From positions 25,241,825-25,305,824 of the forward strand of contig CM039505.1 of assembly GCA_022432975.1 (NCBI GenBank): DNA of 64,000 bases, written 5' to 3'. How positions within the stretch are numbered: position 1 is the stretch's first letter; each line of letters begins with the position of its first letter. The notes under the pieces are model-generated. The model saw only the letters and a list, made by a program, of their open reading frames with translations. It did no database searches and was not told the origin of the DNA. This DNA comes from Begonia masoniana (taxonomy: Eukaryota > Streptophyta > Magnoliopsida > Cucurbitales > Begoniaceae). The translations under genes and the position numbers were made by a program. This document shows, in pieces, positions 34,443 through 46,374 of this stretch.

Positions 34443-35720
34443 TTGCCACCGGATCGTGAGATTAAATTCGAAATTGAAATATGTCCTGGTGCTGAACCGG
34501 TATCGAAGAACCCGTACCGTATGGCGCCAATAGAGCTGAAGGAGTTAAAGGCTCAGCTAAAGGAATTGGTGGAAAAGGACTTCGTACGCCGTAGCTTCTC
34601 TCCGTGGGGTGCACCAGTCCTATTTGTTAAGAAGAAGGATGAGTCTTTACGCATGTGTATTGATTACCGCGAGCTGAATAAGTTGACTATCAAGAATAAG
34701 TACCCGTTGCCGAGGATCGACGATTTATTTGACCAACTACAAGGGGCTCGGGTATTTTCAAAGATTGATTTGCACTCCGGTTATTAACAATTGAAGGTCA
34801 GGGCCAGTGATATTCCAAAGACCGCCTTCAGGACTCGATACGGACACTATGAATTCTTGGTGATGTTGTTTGGGTTGACTAATGCCCCGACGACATTTAT
34901 GGACCTGATGAACATGATATTCCAGGATTTTTTGGATAAATTTATGATCGTCTTCATCGACGACATTCTGGTTTATTCTTGTAATGAAGGTGAGCACGAA
35001 GAGCACTTGGCGATTGTGCTATCGACGTTGAGACAACACCAATTGTACGCCAAATCGTCGAAGTGTGAATTCTGGTTGAACCAGATTAATTTTCTAGGCC
35101 ACGTGGTGTCTACAGAGGGAATTTCTGTGGATCCAACCAAGATTCAGGTGGTAAAGAAATGGCCGAGGCCGAGGCCGAGGAATGCTAGTGAGGTATGGAG
35201 TTTTATCGGGCTAGTTGGTTATTACAGAAAGTTTATCAAAGGAATTTCTGTGTTAGCAAAGCCTATGACCAGCTTAACGAGGAAAGACATCATGTTCAAG
35301 TGGTCTGAAACTTGCAAAGAGATTTTTCAGACGCTTAAGCAGAAATTGAACCACTGCTCCTTTGTTAGTATTGTCGGTCGAGGATGGCAAATTCAGGGTA
35401 TACTGCGATGCGTCAAAGGTTGGTTTGGGATGCGTATTAATGCAAGAAAGAAAAGTGGTGGCATACGCATCCAGATAATTGAAGAGTTACGAGCAGAACT
35501 ACACTACTCACGACCTAGAGTTTGCGGCAGTTGTTTTTGCGTTGAAAGTAGGGAGACACCACTTATATGGACAGTCATGTGGAGTATTTTCTGATCACAA
35601 GAGCTTAAGGTATATATTTACCCAGAAGGAGTTAAACATGAGGCAGAGGCAGGTGGCTCGAGTTTGTGAAAGATTATGATATCAAGATTAAATACCACCT
35701 GGGGAAAGCTAACGTAGTAG
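34443..35720 (+). pseudogene. RT2 reverse transcriptase and RNase H (broken)
   Basis: Reverse transcriptase motifs are in order: [19 protein letters not shown] (near 34655), KIDLHSGY with the motif-A aspartate retained (near 34765), [10 protein letters not shown] (near 34870), and the active site [11 protein letters not shown] (near 34950). A TAA at 34785-34787 interrupts the frame. After 35360 the frame shifts, and RNase H ([30 protein letters not shown]) continues in another frame from about 35479, with a further shift near 35650. This intact-length domain is the yardstick for the T-rich replacement in RT1. Confidence 0.92.
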
Positions 35721-35723
35721 CCG

Positions 35724-37293
35724 ATGCAGTTGAGTAGGATGCCGGCTACTATGCAACTAGCTATGTCGGCCATATCAATGCCTTTGAGAACGGAAATTCA
35801 GAGGTTCGATTTGGAAGTAATTTCTGAGTCATCGGCCGTGCTGGAAGATCTGACATTACGGCCAACTATCTTGGACCGAATTAAAGGGGCCCAAAAGATC
35901 AATTTGAAGGAGATGAGTGATATTGCGAGTAAATTGGCCAATGCCTCCTCCGATTTCAGTTATTCGAGTGATACTATTTTGAAGTTCAAAAATAGGTGGT
36001 ATGTTCCAAAGGATGAAGAGCTACGAAAGGACATTTTATCGGAAGGCCACTCGTCTTCTTTCTCAGTACATCCGGGAAGCACGAAGACGTATCGGGACTT
36101 GAACCTACATTTCCGGTAGCCAAATATGAAGAACGAGGTTGCCAAATATGTGGAGTCTTGTATGGTATGTCAGCAGGTGAAGGCTCAACATCAACGACCT
36201 GGTAGACCACTTCCGCCTCTCTCAATCCCCGAATGGAAGTGGGAGAACATCACTATGGATTTCACTGTTGGCCTACCGAGGACGAATAGAGGCCATAATA
36301 GCATATGGGTCATAGTGGATAGACTGACGAAGTCGGCCTATTTTCTACCTGTGAAGACGACCTTCTCTATGGATCAATATGTAGAGTTGTATATTAACGA
36401 GATTATTAAGTTGCATGGAATACCGGTGTCAATCGTTTCTGACCGGGATCCTAGATTTACGTCAAGATTTTGGGTGAGCTTGCAAAATGCCTTGGGTACC
36501 AAGTTAAATTTCAGCACGACATTTCACCTACAGACGGATTGACAATCCGAGAGAACGATTCAAATATTGGAGGATATGTTAAGGTCGCGTGTATTGGAAT
36601 TTCACCCTCCTTGGAGCAAGTATTTGCCGTTAGTGGAGTTCTCTTATAACAATAGCTACTAGGCTACGATCGGTATGGCTCCCTACGAAGCTCTTACGGC
36701 AGAAAGTACAGGTCTCCTTTGTGCTGGGAGGAAGTTGGTGAAGCTAGACTTGTCGGCCCTAAGTTATTACGGCAGATGTCTGAAATGGTGGCTACTATCA
36801 GACAGCGAATCAATACTACTCAGAGTCGACAGAAAAGTTACGCGAATCGAAGAAAGAGAGACTTAGAATTCGCTGAAGGCGATGAAGTATTCCTCAAGGT
36901 GTCGCCTTTCAAGGGTGTGATGAGGTTTGGTAAGAAAGGGAAGCTCAGTCCAAGGTTTGTAGGGCCATTTTCCATCTTGAAGAGAGTAGGATGCATGGCT
37001 TACCGGCTGCAACTGCCAGCGTCCATGAATGGAGTTCACAACGTTTTTCACGTTTCGATGCTGAGGAAATGTGTGCGAGATCTTACTCAGATCGTGGAGC
37101 TGGTGGACAGAGATATCCTGCCGACGCTACGTATGAAGAAAGGCCCATAAAGATTTTGGACTTTTCAATCAAAGTGTTGCGCAACAGGGTGATCCCATTG
37201 GTGAAGGTCCTATGGCGCAATCATAACATGGAGGAAGCCACTTGGGAAACACAACGGGACGTTAGGGACCGATATCCGGAACTATTTGTTTAA
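35724..37293 (+). pseudogene. RT2 integrase and chromodomain-like tail (broken)
   Basis: The parts are the zinc-binding region (HSSSFSVHPGS near 36045; CMVCQQVKAQH near 36160), core residues in MDFTVGLP (36255), SDRDPRF (about 36435) and QSERTIQ (about 36545), then a GPF-type SH3-like segment and a chromodomain-like end (PLVKVLWRNHNMEEATWE near 37190). Stops occur at 36117, 36540 and 36660, with shifts near 36715 and 37100. The final LFV-stop at 37293 is followed by ATTTTGGGGACAAAATTC and the polypurine tract. Confidence 0.92.
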
Positions 37294-39239
37294 GTAAATT
37301 TTGGGGACAAAATTCTATTAAGGTGGGTGGGATGTAACACCCGGCATTTTGGCCATATAATTATCCCTAGAATTATTGTGCGGGATTAATTTACTTTTAA
37401 TAGAATGAGTATTTTATTGGATGTTGTTGGGATGTTAGTGGAAAAAGAGAATTTCGGAGAAACCGAATCGACGAACTAAGTAGCAAAATTGGTTAGAAAC
37501 CAATGAAGTGGCAATTTGGAAAGGCAATTCAGGTGGTTGGGAGGGAGCTAATGGATGAGTGCCAAGTGTCCAAGTTTATGGAAGAAGCCAAGCTTTCTCT
37601 TCCTCTTCCTCTTCCTCTCTTCTCTTCTCTTCTACGTCAAACTCTCATTTTTCCTCTCTTCTCTGTTTTCTCTCTTCCAGACGACGTGCGACGATTTCCA
37701 AACTTCGTCTTCTCCTTTTTTCTCCCATTTTCTCCATTAAAGGTAACCATTTACGTTAGTTAATGAGTTTAAGTTAGTTATCCCTTAGTTTTATTGAAGT
37801 TTAGGGTTAATGGTTCGGTTATGCATAATATAGGTTCGTGAATCGCTGAGGACGTACGTGCATGCTTGGAACTCTACGGACATCAGATAAGTTCATATGT
37901 ATAGGTTTGGCCCTTAAGGCCATCCATCACAGAAATACTAGGTTTTGGTTGTCGGGTAGTTAGGTCTTAGGTCGTTCTAAGTTAAATGTGTCTTCTTTAT
38001 GTTATGCTTTGATATCTCGTCACCTATTTATGTTAAGTTTAAGCACTGTATATGTTCATGCATACACGTTTTCTTTAAAGTCATGCAAATGTTTTATGCA
38101 CACGATTTGAAGATAAAAAAAATAAAATGTGCATGTAATGTATGGTTAAGTGTGGGATGGGGACTGACATCCTGTTATGTACTCCTGTTATATATGCAAT
38201 GTACTCCTGTTATGCACGCTATGTACTCCTATTATGTCTTGTTGTGACATGTATATATGTGCGTTAATTCCTCTATAAGCCCTACTTATACCTCCTGTCC
38301 ACCTGAATATAATGTAAAGTAATGTTTATGTATTTCAAAAGTTCATGCATAGCATATGCATCACTGCATTGTATGTTCTTACTGAGCTCTAGGCTCATAG
38401 TTGAACTCTTTGTTGTAGCTATGGATCACACAGATGAGGACTTTGTGCCTCAGGCCAACGAGTAGGTGCAATTGGCGGGACGAGCTCGTGGGGTTGGTTG
38501 CGGCAGTCAGGTGCCTTTTGACCTGTGGGGGGTGTGATTTTGAATGTATGTCAAGTTTGTACAGTTTTTTTTTTGTAATTTAGGTGATGTATAGGTTTTG
38601 TGTTGATGTTTTAAAACCTCTGTTCTGACAGTTGTATTTTGAAATATACTGGAATCGTTTTGGATTTTCTTTTAAGTTGTGCATGGATTGTTTCGAGTTT
38701 TAAATTGATCTATGCAATTTGATTTTCTTGAATTTCTGCCATGTTTTCTAATATGTCTAAGATTATGTTTTGAATCGGGTTTTTGGGGTTTTGAAGCTTT
38801 TGGTGTCTAAAGAGGTCGGGAAGAAGTTTTGTAGTAATGTCGTGAGGTGTTTATGTCTTTCAAACATTCCAGTCATCCACTCCTGTTGTCGTCCATCTCA
38901 GTCGTCCACTTCTGTTGTCCTCCATTCCTGTCCTCGTCCATTCCTGTTCTCGTCCATTCCTATCGTCGTCCACTCCAGTTGTTGTAACAACCCCAGACGG
39001 ATCGTCACATAAACCATATCTTTCTTAATCATTTAATTCTTATTACTCACATTCTACTCATTTTCGGTAATATATATTTTTTTGAAACATAACTTAAGTC
39101 AAAATGTCGTACGGAATTCACTAGACATCATTCGGCAAAGGAATACTTTACGCATCTGCTGGCGGGCAGTGCAATGTGTATCGGCTGGTGAACGGAAACT
39201 TAAACCTTTAGACTGCACCTGCCGATTGAGGAATAAAAC

Positions 39240-39690
39240 CACATCTACCGGTCACTAGACGACAAAACCATGTTTATATCATCTGGTAGAGAGACTCTTT
39301 AGATCATCCGGTGAAATAAGGGGACATCATCCGGTGAACACGTGCTTCTCACGTGTGTAATTAAAACATGACCCAGTCACTAAACGACAAATAACATCCT
39401 CATCATCCGGTGACTTTACTACTCTACATCTGCCGATCGCTAGACGACAAAATAGCACTTTCATCGTCCGGTAACTTAAATACTCTACATCTGCCGATCG
39501 CTAGATGACAAAATAGCACTTTCATCATCCGGTAACTTAAATACTCTACATCTGCCGATCGCTAGACGACAAAATAGCACTTTCATCATCCGATGGCTTA
39601 AACACTCTACATCTACCGGTCACTGGGCGATGAAATAACACTTACATCATCCGGTAACTTAAACACTTTACATCTGCCGATGACGTCAGC
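39240..39690 (-). repeat. Degenerate 61-bp units inside an LTR (likely source of the satellite)
   Basis: The complement of the 61-bp satellite unit appears here four to six times with scattered differences: CATCTGCCGATCGCTAGACG, ACAAAATAGCACTTTCATCA, TCCGGTAACTTAAATACTC. The unit around 39545-39605 is essentially identical to the satellite consensus. Confidence 0.9.
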
Positions 39691-40117
39691 CGGATGATTG
39701 CTTTATCCGGCTTCTGTCACACAGCAGAAAACACTATAATCATCAAACAACTTCATCCAGGAGAAAATGCCACAACTCACCCGAATCTTAACTTAGTAAC
39801 TATAAACCTCAATGAGTAAGAATCATAAACTCATTCAAAATACGCATAGCGGAAGGCTTAAGCAAAACAAACTATTCAATAATCCTTAAAATCGTAATCA
39901 GACTCTAAAGACAAACCATTCAAATCCGAATCTCATTGTTATAAGAAATTCTGTTCTACTTAGTCATCTATTCATCATAAACTTTTCTGACTTACTATGA
40001 GCATAACCAGGGAGCTTAATCACCTATCCAACCCTGCACTGTCACACTGAGCATCCTCCAGCAACCAGCTTTAAAAGTTCTCTTGGAATTGGGAATCCTC
40101 ACCTATTAACTCTTCAC

Positions 40118-40919
40118 CTACATCATAAGGTTCAACTATAAGCCTAATGCTTAGTAAGGAATGCAACGATAACATGAATGCGTGAATGCATAATTCAGAG
40201 AAATACATGGTCATAAGTCTTTTCTTGTTCATAATCATCATCCATAATCATGAATCATAATCATCATTCGTAATAATTGTTCATAATCATTGTTCATAAT
40301 CATTGTTCATAATCATCAATTAAGTTGTGTGGAATGAGAGAGAATTTGTGCCGGTAAAGGGGGTTCGACAGTGAGTTTGATCATGGTCCATACTGCGGGT
40401 CGTATTCATATGTCCTTCTTTGGACTGTGACATACGCCGAACCGCCCCCAACCCTCACTCAACCACGTTACAGGGATTTTAGGCCCTATTGGCCGGAAAT
40501 CCTATACATTCACTTACCTAGTGTCCTTGGCAATGAGAGCTCCTTTTCCTCAGACTTCTTTACCTAAAACATTTACATTACAGTAGTTAAAACAAAATCC
40601 TAAAAGTTCTACTCACAAGTCATTCTAGGGTCTAATAGCTAAGAGTCATTCCCGAATTCTTAGTTTAATACTCAATGAAAACATGCTTTTAAAACATTTT
40701 CATGTGCATAAAACATTGATAATGCATGAACATAGGAATTCTTAACTCATTCAGGCTACAGAACAAAACATTCATCCAGTATGAAAACTTACCATTAGAC
40801 TAAACGTCAACATAAGTACTAGACTGTAGCATAATAACCTCTAATCGTCATATCAGTTACTATCTAGCATCCTTGTGATGTAGGGCCCTATTGGCCGGAA
40901 ATCCTATACATTCACTTAC
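40118..40919 (-). other. Second-intron module with pairing blocks, solo LTR 38983-41609
   Basis: On the minus strand the donor AG/GTAAGT lies at 40919, with a duplicate at 40517, and the acceptor GATGTAG/GTGA at 40118. CCTTGTGATGTAGG (40871-40884) and CCTACATCATAAGG (40117-40130) pair over 13 of 14 positions. The intron is longer here (about 800 nt) because of the internal duplication. Confidence 0.65.
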
Positions 40920-42129
40920 CTAGTGTCCTTGGCAATGAGAGCTCCTTTTCCTCAGACTTCTTTACCTAAAACATTTACATTACAGTAGTTAAAACAAAAT
41001 CCTAAAAGTTCTACTCACAAGTCATTCTAGGGTCTAATAGCTAAGAGTCATTCCCGAATTCTTAGTTTAATACTCAATGTAGTCTGAAATCCCAAAATCA
41101 AAACAGACAGATTCGATTATCGATAACCCAGGGGTGGTTGTTTTAAATGTCCAGAATCGATTTGATAAAAGCATTCCCACTCTCAGATTTCAAATGTTCT
41201 TATTATTAGTCGGCCATTGGAAAATCCAAAACTCCAATGTCGAGTAGAAAACAGGGCTAACAAACTAACAGATAGCTACATTGTCTATTGCATACCTCGG
41301 GCACAGAGTAGTCGAGTAGTGGCAGAGAAAACCGATCGTCGAAAAGGAAATGCTGAATGCAGAGAGCAAGAGCTCAGGAGAGAAGAAATCGCCGAAAAGG
41401 AAGGTGTCGGCTACAGTGGCTTAAATGAGGTTTAAAACATTTTCTTTTTCTTTATATACTGGTCATCACCCTTCATTATTACAACTTTGCCACCCAACCT
41501 AGTTTAAATCCACATGAAATTAATTATTCTTGGTATAAAACTCTAAACCGTGAAGATTGAATATTCATAACCGTTAATACAGTTAGGAAGTCACCTGGCT
41601 GAAGTTGTCGTCCATTTCTGTTCTCGTCCATTCCTGTCTTCGTCCATTCTTGTTGTCATCCATTCCTGTTGTTGTCCATTCTTGTCCTCGTCCATTCCTG
41701 TTGTCGTCCATTCCTGTCGTCGTCCACTCCAGTTGTCGTCCATTTCTGTCCTCGTCCATTCCTATCCTCGTCCATTCCTGTTGTCGTCCATTCCTGTCGT
41801 CGTCTATTCCTGTCCTCGTCCAGTTCTGTCCTCGTCCATTCCGGTTGTCATCCATTCCTGTTGTCGTCCATTCTTGTCGTCATCCATTCTTGTCCTCGTC
41901 CATTCCTGTCCTCGTCCATTCCTGTTGTCGTCCATTCCTGTCGTCGTCCACTCCAGTTGTCGTCCATTCCTGTCGTCGTCCACTCCAGTTGTCGTCCATT
42001 TTGTTCGTCCATTCTTTCTTCCATTTATTTATGTCAGTCCAAAATGTCAAAGTGAATGTCTGTTCCCGTCCCGTGTGCCGGCCCGGTGGGTTTGGGTCGT
42101 CACAATCTAAACATTATGAAATATTCCAA

Positions 42130-42330
42130 ATAGAATCTACTTATACTCACAATTGAAGTTGAAAAATGGCAAGCAAAAAAAAGCTAACATGCATTTATCG
42201 AAAAATTATCTCAATTTTTTGTTAAAAAAAAGTTTATTTTAAAAGTTTCATAATTTTTTGATAAATACATGTTAGTTTTTTTTTGCTAGCCATTGTACAG
42301 CTCAAATTAGGAGTATAAGTAGAGTCTATT
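42130..42330. repeat. Palindrome in the right half of the foldback element
   Basis: TAGAATCTACTTATACTC (42131) is mirrored by GAGTATAAGTAGAGTCTA (42311-42328), and the arms continue inward through GGCAAGCAAAAAAAAGCTAACATG and its complement. This gives an imperfect hairpin about 200 nt long. Confidence 0.85.
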
Positions 42331-42747
42331 GTGAAAGTTTTATAATTGTTGTATGACGTACATAATTTTAATGAATTATTTCATAAAGAAAACGTAAATA
42401 ATTATGATAAATCTTGAAAATTTTAAAAAATCACGACACTTTTCAGAATTTTATTTCATGATATGCTTAACATGTGGTAAAATGTTCAAGAACATCTGAT
42501 ATCATTTGAAATATTTTTTGACATAAATACTAATATTTTGGAGATTCTCCTTGAGAACATGCTCCCGTTCCCGAGAGATATTTTTTTAAATAAGATACAT
42601 GAGAGAACGATAGCCCGTTCTCGCTGGGGTTTGTTTTTTCAGATTTTTATACTTTAAGGTTTGTCTTGTTAACAAAAATAGTTCAAAATTTGTTTCGTTA
42701 ATAATTTCATAGTTCGAGATTTATCATGTAAATTATCCTATAATCTA

Positions 42748-43384
42748 TCAACCTCTCAAATTACATATTTATTCTTAATTACTATTAGTTCCTTCATCCA
42801 ATAAATAATTCAAAACAATTATAAACTCCGCACTAATTATTCGATCTCTGAACTCACAAACAAGGGAGTATATAAAAATAGATTTCATTATATCGATATT
42901 AACATTCTCAACTACTTATTTTAATTTGTTACCAATAAATAAGTTATACGAATTGTAATGCGTATAAAAATTACTGAATAAATCAAAAAATAAGTTAATA
43001 CAAAATAACAATTTGTTAAATACAACAAATTAAGATCATAATTATATGACCATTATTGTGATATAATTAATTATTCTATATTTAACAGAAATTATCAAAA
43101 CCATATAACTTTATTTGATCAAGTTCTATATAATCATATTATATAAAACACATTATCTTATATCATTACATATATAGTCTAGATATGACTAATACATTCT
43201 TAATAAGATTGACTACGTTTATAACTATTAATTATTTGAAGAGTCCATACTTCAAATATAAGTCATGGACTTTCACTTATACGTTTTATATTATATTTCA
43301 CATATATACAATATATATGTTAAGATAAAAATTTACATAAATAATCAAAAAAATTTCTATTGGTCTACGTGCCTTTCTAATTGA
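42748..43384. other. AT-rich DNA without recognisable genes
   Basis: This is the host side of the foldback insertion and reads on from 18085-18162. It is very AT-rich with only short open frames. It may be decayed downstream sequence of the copia element that starts at 43385, but I see no motif. Confidence 0.5.
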
Positions 43385-44045
43385 TTTTTTGTATTCCCCT
43401 ATCCCTTTTATACAATTTGATCATTACGGCCAAATCTCAATTAGTGGAAAGTCATTGATGGCTTATGAAAATATCAATTTTTATTTGGGTATAGACAATA
43501 TCTCTTTATTCTTCAAGACAAAGTTAACGTTCTATTTTTGCATTCTCTTACTAGACGAATACCAAGAAAGTGACTTGTATTTCTTAAATCTTTCATTTTG
43601 AATGGATTATCCGACCATACTTTTATATTTGATAACAATTCTACAGTATTACCAATAAAATAAAATATCATCAACATACAAAACTAAAAAAGACACAACT
43701 TGTCATTGATGAGCTTGTATACACAAGACTTATCAAGACACTGTGTGAACTCATAAAATTTGATCGCTTCATCATATTCCATGAAACCTTCTAACTTGAA
43801 CACTTATTATTGTGCATCATTATTTATAAAACAGTATTGTTGGTCCATATAAATTGTTTCTTCAAGATGACCATTTAGCAAAATTCAAATGGACTTAAAC
43901 ATAGCTGCGCGAGAGAAAGTCATAGTCAACCCCTTCCTTCTTGATATAACCCATAGCGACAAGTCTAATTTTGAATGTCTCCACATTTCTATTAACTCAT
44001 CTTTTTCTCTTATAAATCTATTTACACGTTTACTGTCGCGACTCA
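43385..44045 (-). pseudogene. Ty1/copia reverse transcriptase remnant
   Basis: The minus strand shows the copia order of motifs across several frames and stops: SRAAMFKSI then LNGHLEETIYMDQ (about 43900-43850), CVYKLINDK (about 43715), CMLMIFYFIGN as a frame-shifted YVDD region (about 43660), and MKDLRNTSHFLGIRLVREC with TLTLS (about 43580-43520). Many stops and indels show it is old. It is the only copia sequence I can identify and is the oldest layer of this nest. Confidence 0.85.
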
Positions 44046-44878
44046 GGGTTGAGCCAAAACACCAACGCAAGGTCAGGGGGACCCAATTCCCATGAATAGG
44101 GGTGGGCAAACCAAACCGAACTGTGGGCCCAAACTGAATCGAGGCTTTCGGGTAGGTTCAGGTCGGTTTGTGTTAAAAAAATGATGTTCTGATTTGTTTG
44201 AGTATATGGTTCTCGGTTTTAGTTTGGTTGCAATTCGAAACTGAACCGAACCGAAAACTGACCCAACTTAGCCCGACTGAGTGTCTAATTTTATCGGGTT
44301 AGGTTGCGATAGAATCACAACCTAACCTACAAACTAAACTCCCAACTCCCGAGCCTTGCGACGAGGGACGAACACGAGTGCGCTGTTCGAGTGCGTGACA
44401 AGCTAGCGGCGAGCCAACCCTGAGTCCGACGACCAACGACCACTATGAGGAAACTCGAACAATTGACGACTGCGATCGAGGTTTCTGAGTTGGACTATGA
44501 CGAGTGATGGCCGAGGCTTCCTTGTTCCGACCACTGTGAACCGACGGGCGACGACCACTACACAAGTAGGAGGTATTTTCTGAGTTTGTGGATGTGATTG
44601 ATTTTGTATTCGTTGTATGTGCTTATGTGAATTGTGAGTTGTGATTCTTGGACTGTGAATTGTGATTGTTGGATGTGCTTTGAATTGTGTGTGATTGTAT
44701 CCGTGAATTGTGTGCAAAGTGTGTGCAAATGTGCAAATTGCACACTGGACCATGATTGTGCAATGTGCATTTTGCACATTTCACACTCTAAATATGTGAA
44801 TTTAATATTTCGCTTTGTGACTTTAATCTACATGATTGAATGATGAATTTGATTTTTGTTATAATATTTTTTTTAGGA

Positions 44879-45306
44879 TGGAAAATAATGTTAATGATAG
44901 TAATCTAAAGAAAAAGAATAGGTCTGGTGCTTGAGATAACTTCACTTTGGATGATGCGTGTAATTTCAATGCACCTAAAGCTAGATGTAACTATTGTAGT
45001 CAAACATATGCATGTCATATTGTATGAAATGATACTTTGAATGTGACAAGACATTTACGAGTGTGTAAAAAGTATTTGGCAGAATTGGATGTCAAACAAA
45101 CAACGTTACCTTTTGTGAAGTAAGAAAGTGGGGGAGAATGTTTTAAAGTAGCAACATTTACTCACTCAGGTGGACGTAATATGATTACTAGAATGTTAAT
45201 TAAAGATGAATTGCCTATGAAAATAGTTGAATGAGAAGGATTAAGAGAATGCCTTGAATATTTTTAGAGTTCTCAAAATGTCAAAGAAATGAATTATGCT
45301 CAAAAT
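44879..45306 (+). pseudogene. hAT transposase N-terminus with BED zinc finger (broken)
   Basis: From ATG 44879 the frame reads through a BED finger: the aromatic FTLDDACN region, then KARCNYCSQTYACH and NVTRHLRVCKK, the C-x2-C...H-x-C ligands expected of a BED domain. The LPFVK and LPMKIVE...GLRECL segments of plant hAT transposases follow. In-frame stops occur near 44935, 45025, 45120 and 45230. The sequence is cut at 45306 by the MITE and only about 29 bp resume after it. Confidence 0.85.
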
Positions 45307-46374
45307 TAGAAGTGAGCATGGCCCGGATTTTGGAGAGACCAGAACCGGACCACTAAAATTGGTTTTCAAAATTTTGCACCAATAAGCCCAGAAAATTTCC
45401 CAGAACCGAATTCTTGTCCGGTTCTGGTCCTCCTAAGTCTGGTCATTTTTTTAAGCAGAACCGGTTCTGCTCTAAATATATCCTGTTATGGTCTAAATAT
45501 AATTGGTTCTGTTTCTAATAACTATTAATAAGAAGATTAAAAACCAATAATTGATGAAATAACAGTAGTCTTAAGTCCTTAAAACCTTCAATAAACAGTT
45601 CTGCTTTAAATATATTTGGTTCTGCTCTAAATATAAATGGTTCTGCTTCTAATAACTATTAATAAGCAGATTAAGAACCAATAATTGATGAAATATCAGT
45701 AGTCTTAGGTTCTTAAAACCTTCAATAAACAGCATCAAAAGAAATAGCACAAAGTAGTAACACTAACAACAACTTGTTAATTTTCTGGTTTAAAACATGC
45801 TCTCCTCGACTTTCACTCAAACAGTTTATAAACCAACTTTAGCAAATAAAACAACAAATGATGGAGATTCGAGACACAATAACATGCTGTAAAATAAACC
45901 AAAACACAATTAATAACACTGGTTAAACTACCTAAATAACTATGCAGAAAAAATGACAAAAAAACAGAGTGTAAATTCGACAAATAAACAGAACATTCGG
46001 TTAAGAGAAAGAAAATAACGAAACCTGTGGTTCGAATCTACAGTCCAAGAGGCAACAACAGCGACTTTGACAAGAGGCAAGGCAACAACAGCAACTTCAG
46101 TGAGACACGGCGAGGGCGAGAGACCGTGACTAGCGAGCGAAGTGCTATTGTGCAAACACCAAACTATGAAGGATGAAGGTGAGACTTAGAAGTTTTAGGG
46201 TTACCTATTTACTTAACACACTTAAGGGTTTGGGTCGGTATTACTGGGTTTTGTCATCAAAACCCAGAACCGAACCAAAAATTTCGATTATAAAATAACA
46301 GACCAAAAATTTGATTATTTTTTATCAGAACCGTACCAAATAGCTCGGTTCTGGTCCGATTCTGCTCACCCTTA
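45307..46374. mobile_element. hAT-like MITE, 1068 bp, CTCAAAAT target duplication
   Basis: The 8-bp duplication CTCAAAAT (45299-45306 and 46375-46382) flanks inverted ends TAGAAGTGAGCA and TAAGGGTGAGCAG (on the opposite strand). It has no transposase. Inside, a segment of about 133 bp is duplicated in tandem (about 45466-45598 and 45599-45731; TAACTATTAATAAG, CTTCAATAAACAG). It inserted into the hAT transposase gene. Confidence 0.93.

Larger units (their letters stand above)
38983..41609 (-). mobile_element. Solo LTR of the RT1 family inside the RT2 minisatellite
   Basis: On the minus strand this is the same LTR as RT1 (5199 onward). Its end is GGGGTTGTTACA (at 38983). Its start has lost the terminal TGTAACACC, and the break falls in CGACAAC, which is shared with the host minisatellite. 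It holds the ancestral form of both RT1 arrays: degenerate 61-bp units at 39240-39690 and short CATAATCATT repeats at 40220-40320. A segment of about 200 bp with the second donor is duplicated (40478-40678 and 40886-41082). Confidence 0.9.
19083..42104 (+). mobile_element. RT2: full-length chromovirus-like retrotransposon with three nested insertions
   Basis: The outer limits are set by TGTAACTCCCGG at 19083 and GGGTCGTCACA ending at 42104, with the 5-bp duplication ATCTA at 19078-19082 and 42105-42109. Parts: 5' LTR 19083-20252 plus 25584-26290; primer binding site just after 26290; gag 26454-26990 plus 33422 to about 33890; pol to 37293; polypurine tract; 3' LTR 37333-42104. Insertions lie at 20253-25583, 26991-33421 and 38983 to about 41609. 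The first 115 bp of the two LTRs differ at about six positions, so RT2 is clearly older than the gag-only element nested in it. Confidence 0.93.
37333..42104 (+). mobile_element. RT2 3' LTR, interrupted by a minus-strand solo LTR
   Basis: It starts TGTAACACCCGGCATTTTGG and ends GGGTCGTCACA, about 2.15 kb when the insertion is removed. It preserves the roughly 300 bp (38531-38830) that the 5' LTR has lost at its own insertion. The minisatellite near its end is split by the nested LTR at 38982/41610. Confidence 0.92.
18172..42738. mobile_element. Foldback/MULE-like element with 9-bp target duplication, split by RT2
   Basis: The left end (GGGTAATTTACATGGTAAAT, 18172) and the right end on the opposite strand (GGATAATTTACATGATAAAT, from 42738) are inverted repeats. 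They stay alignable for several hundred bases, including the GGAGAATCTCCAAAATATTA segment. TATAATCTA is duplicated outside both ends (18163-18171 and 42739-42747); a 9-bp duplication is typical of Mutator-like elements. Without RT2 the element is about 1.54 kb (18172-19082 and 42110-42738) and has no transposase. The left half holds a second direct copy of the TIR segment at about 18845-19082. The right half contains a 200-bp palindrome (42130-42330). Confidence 0.85.
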
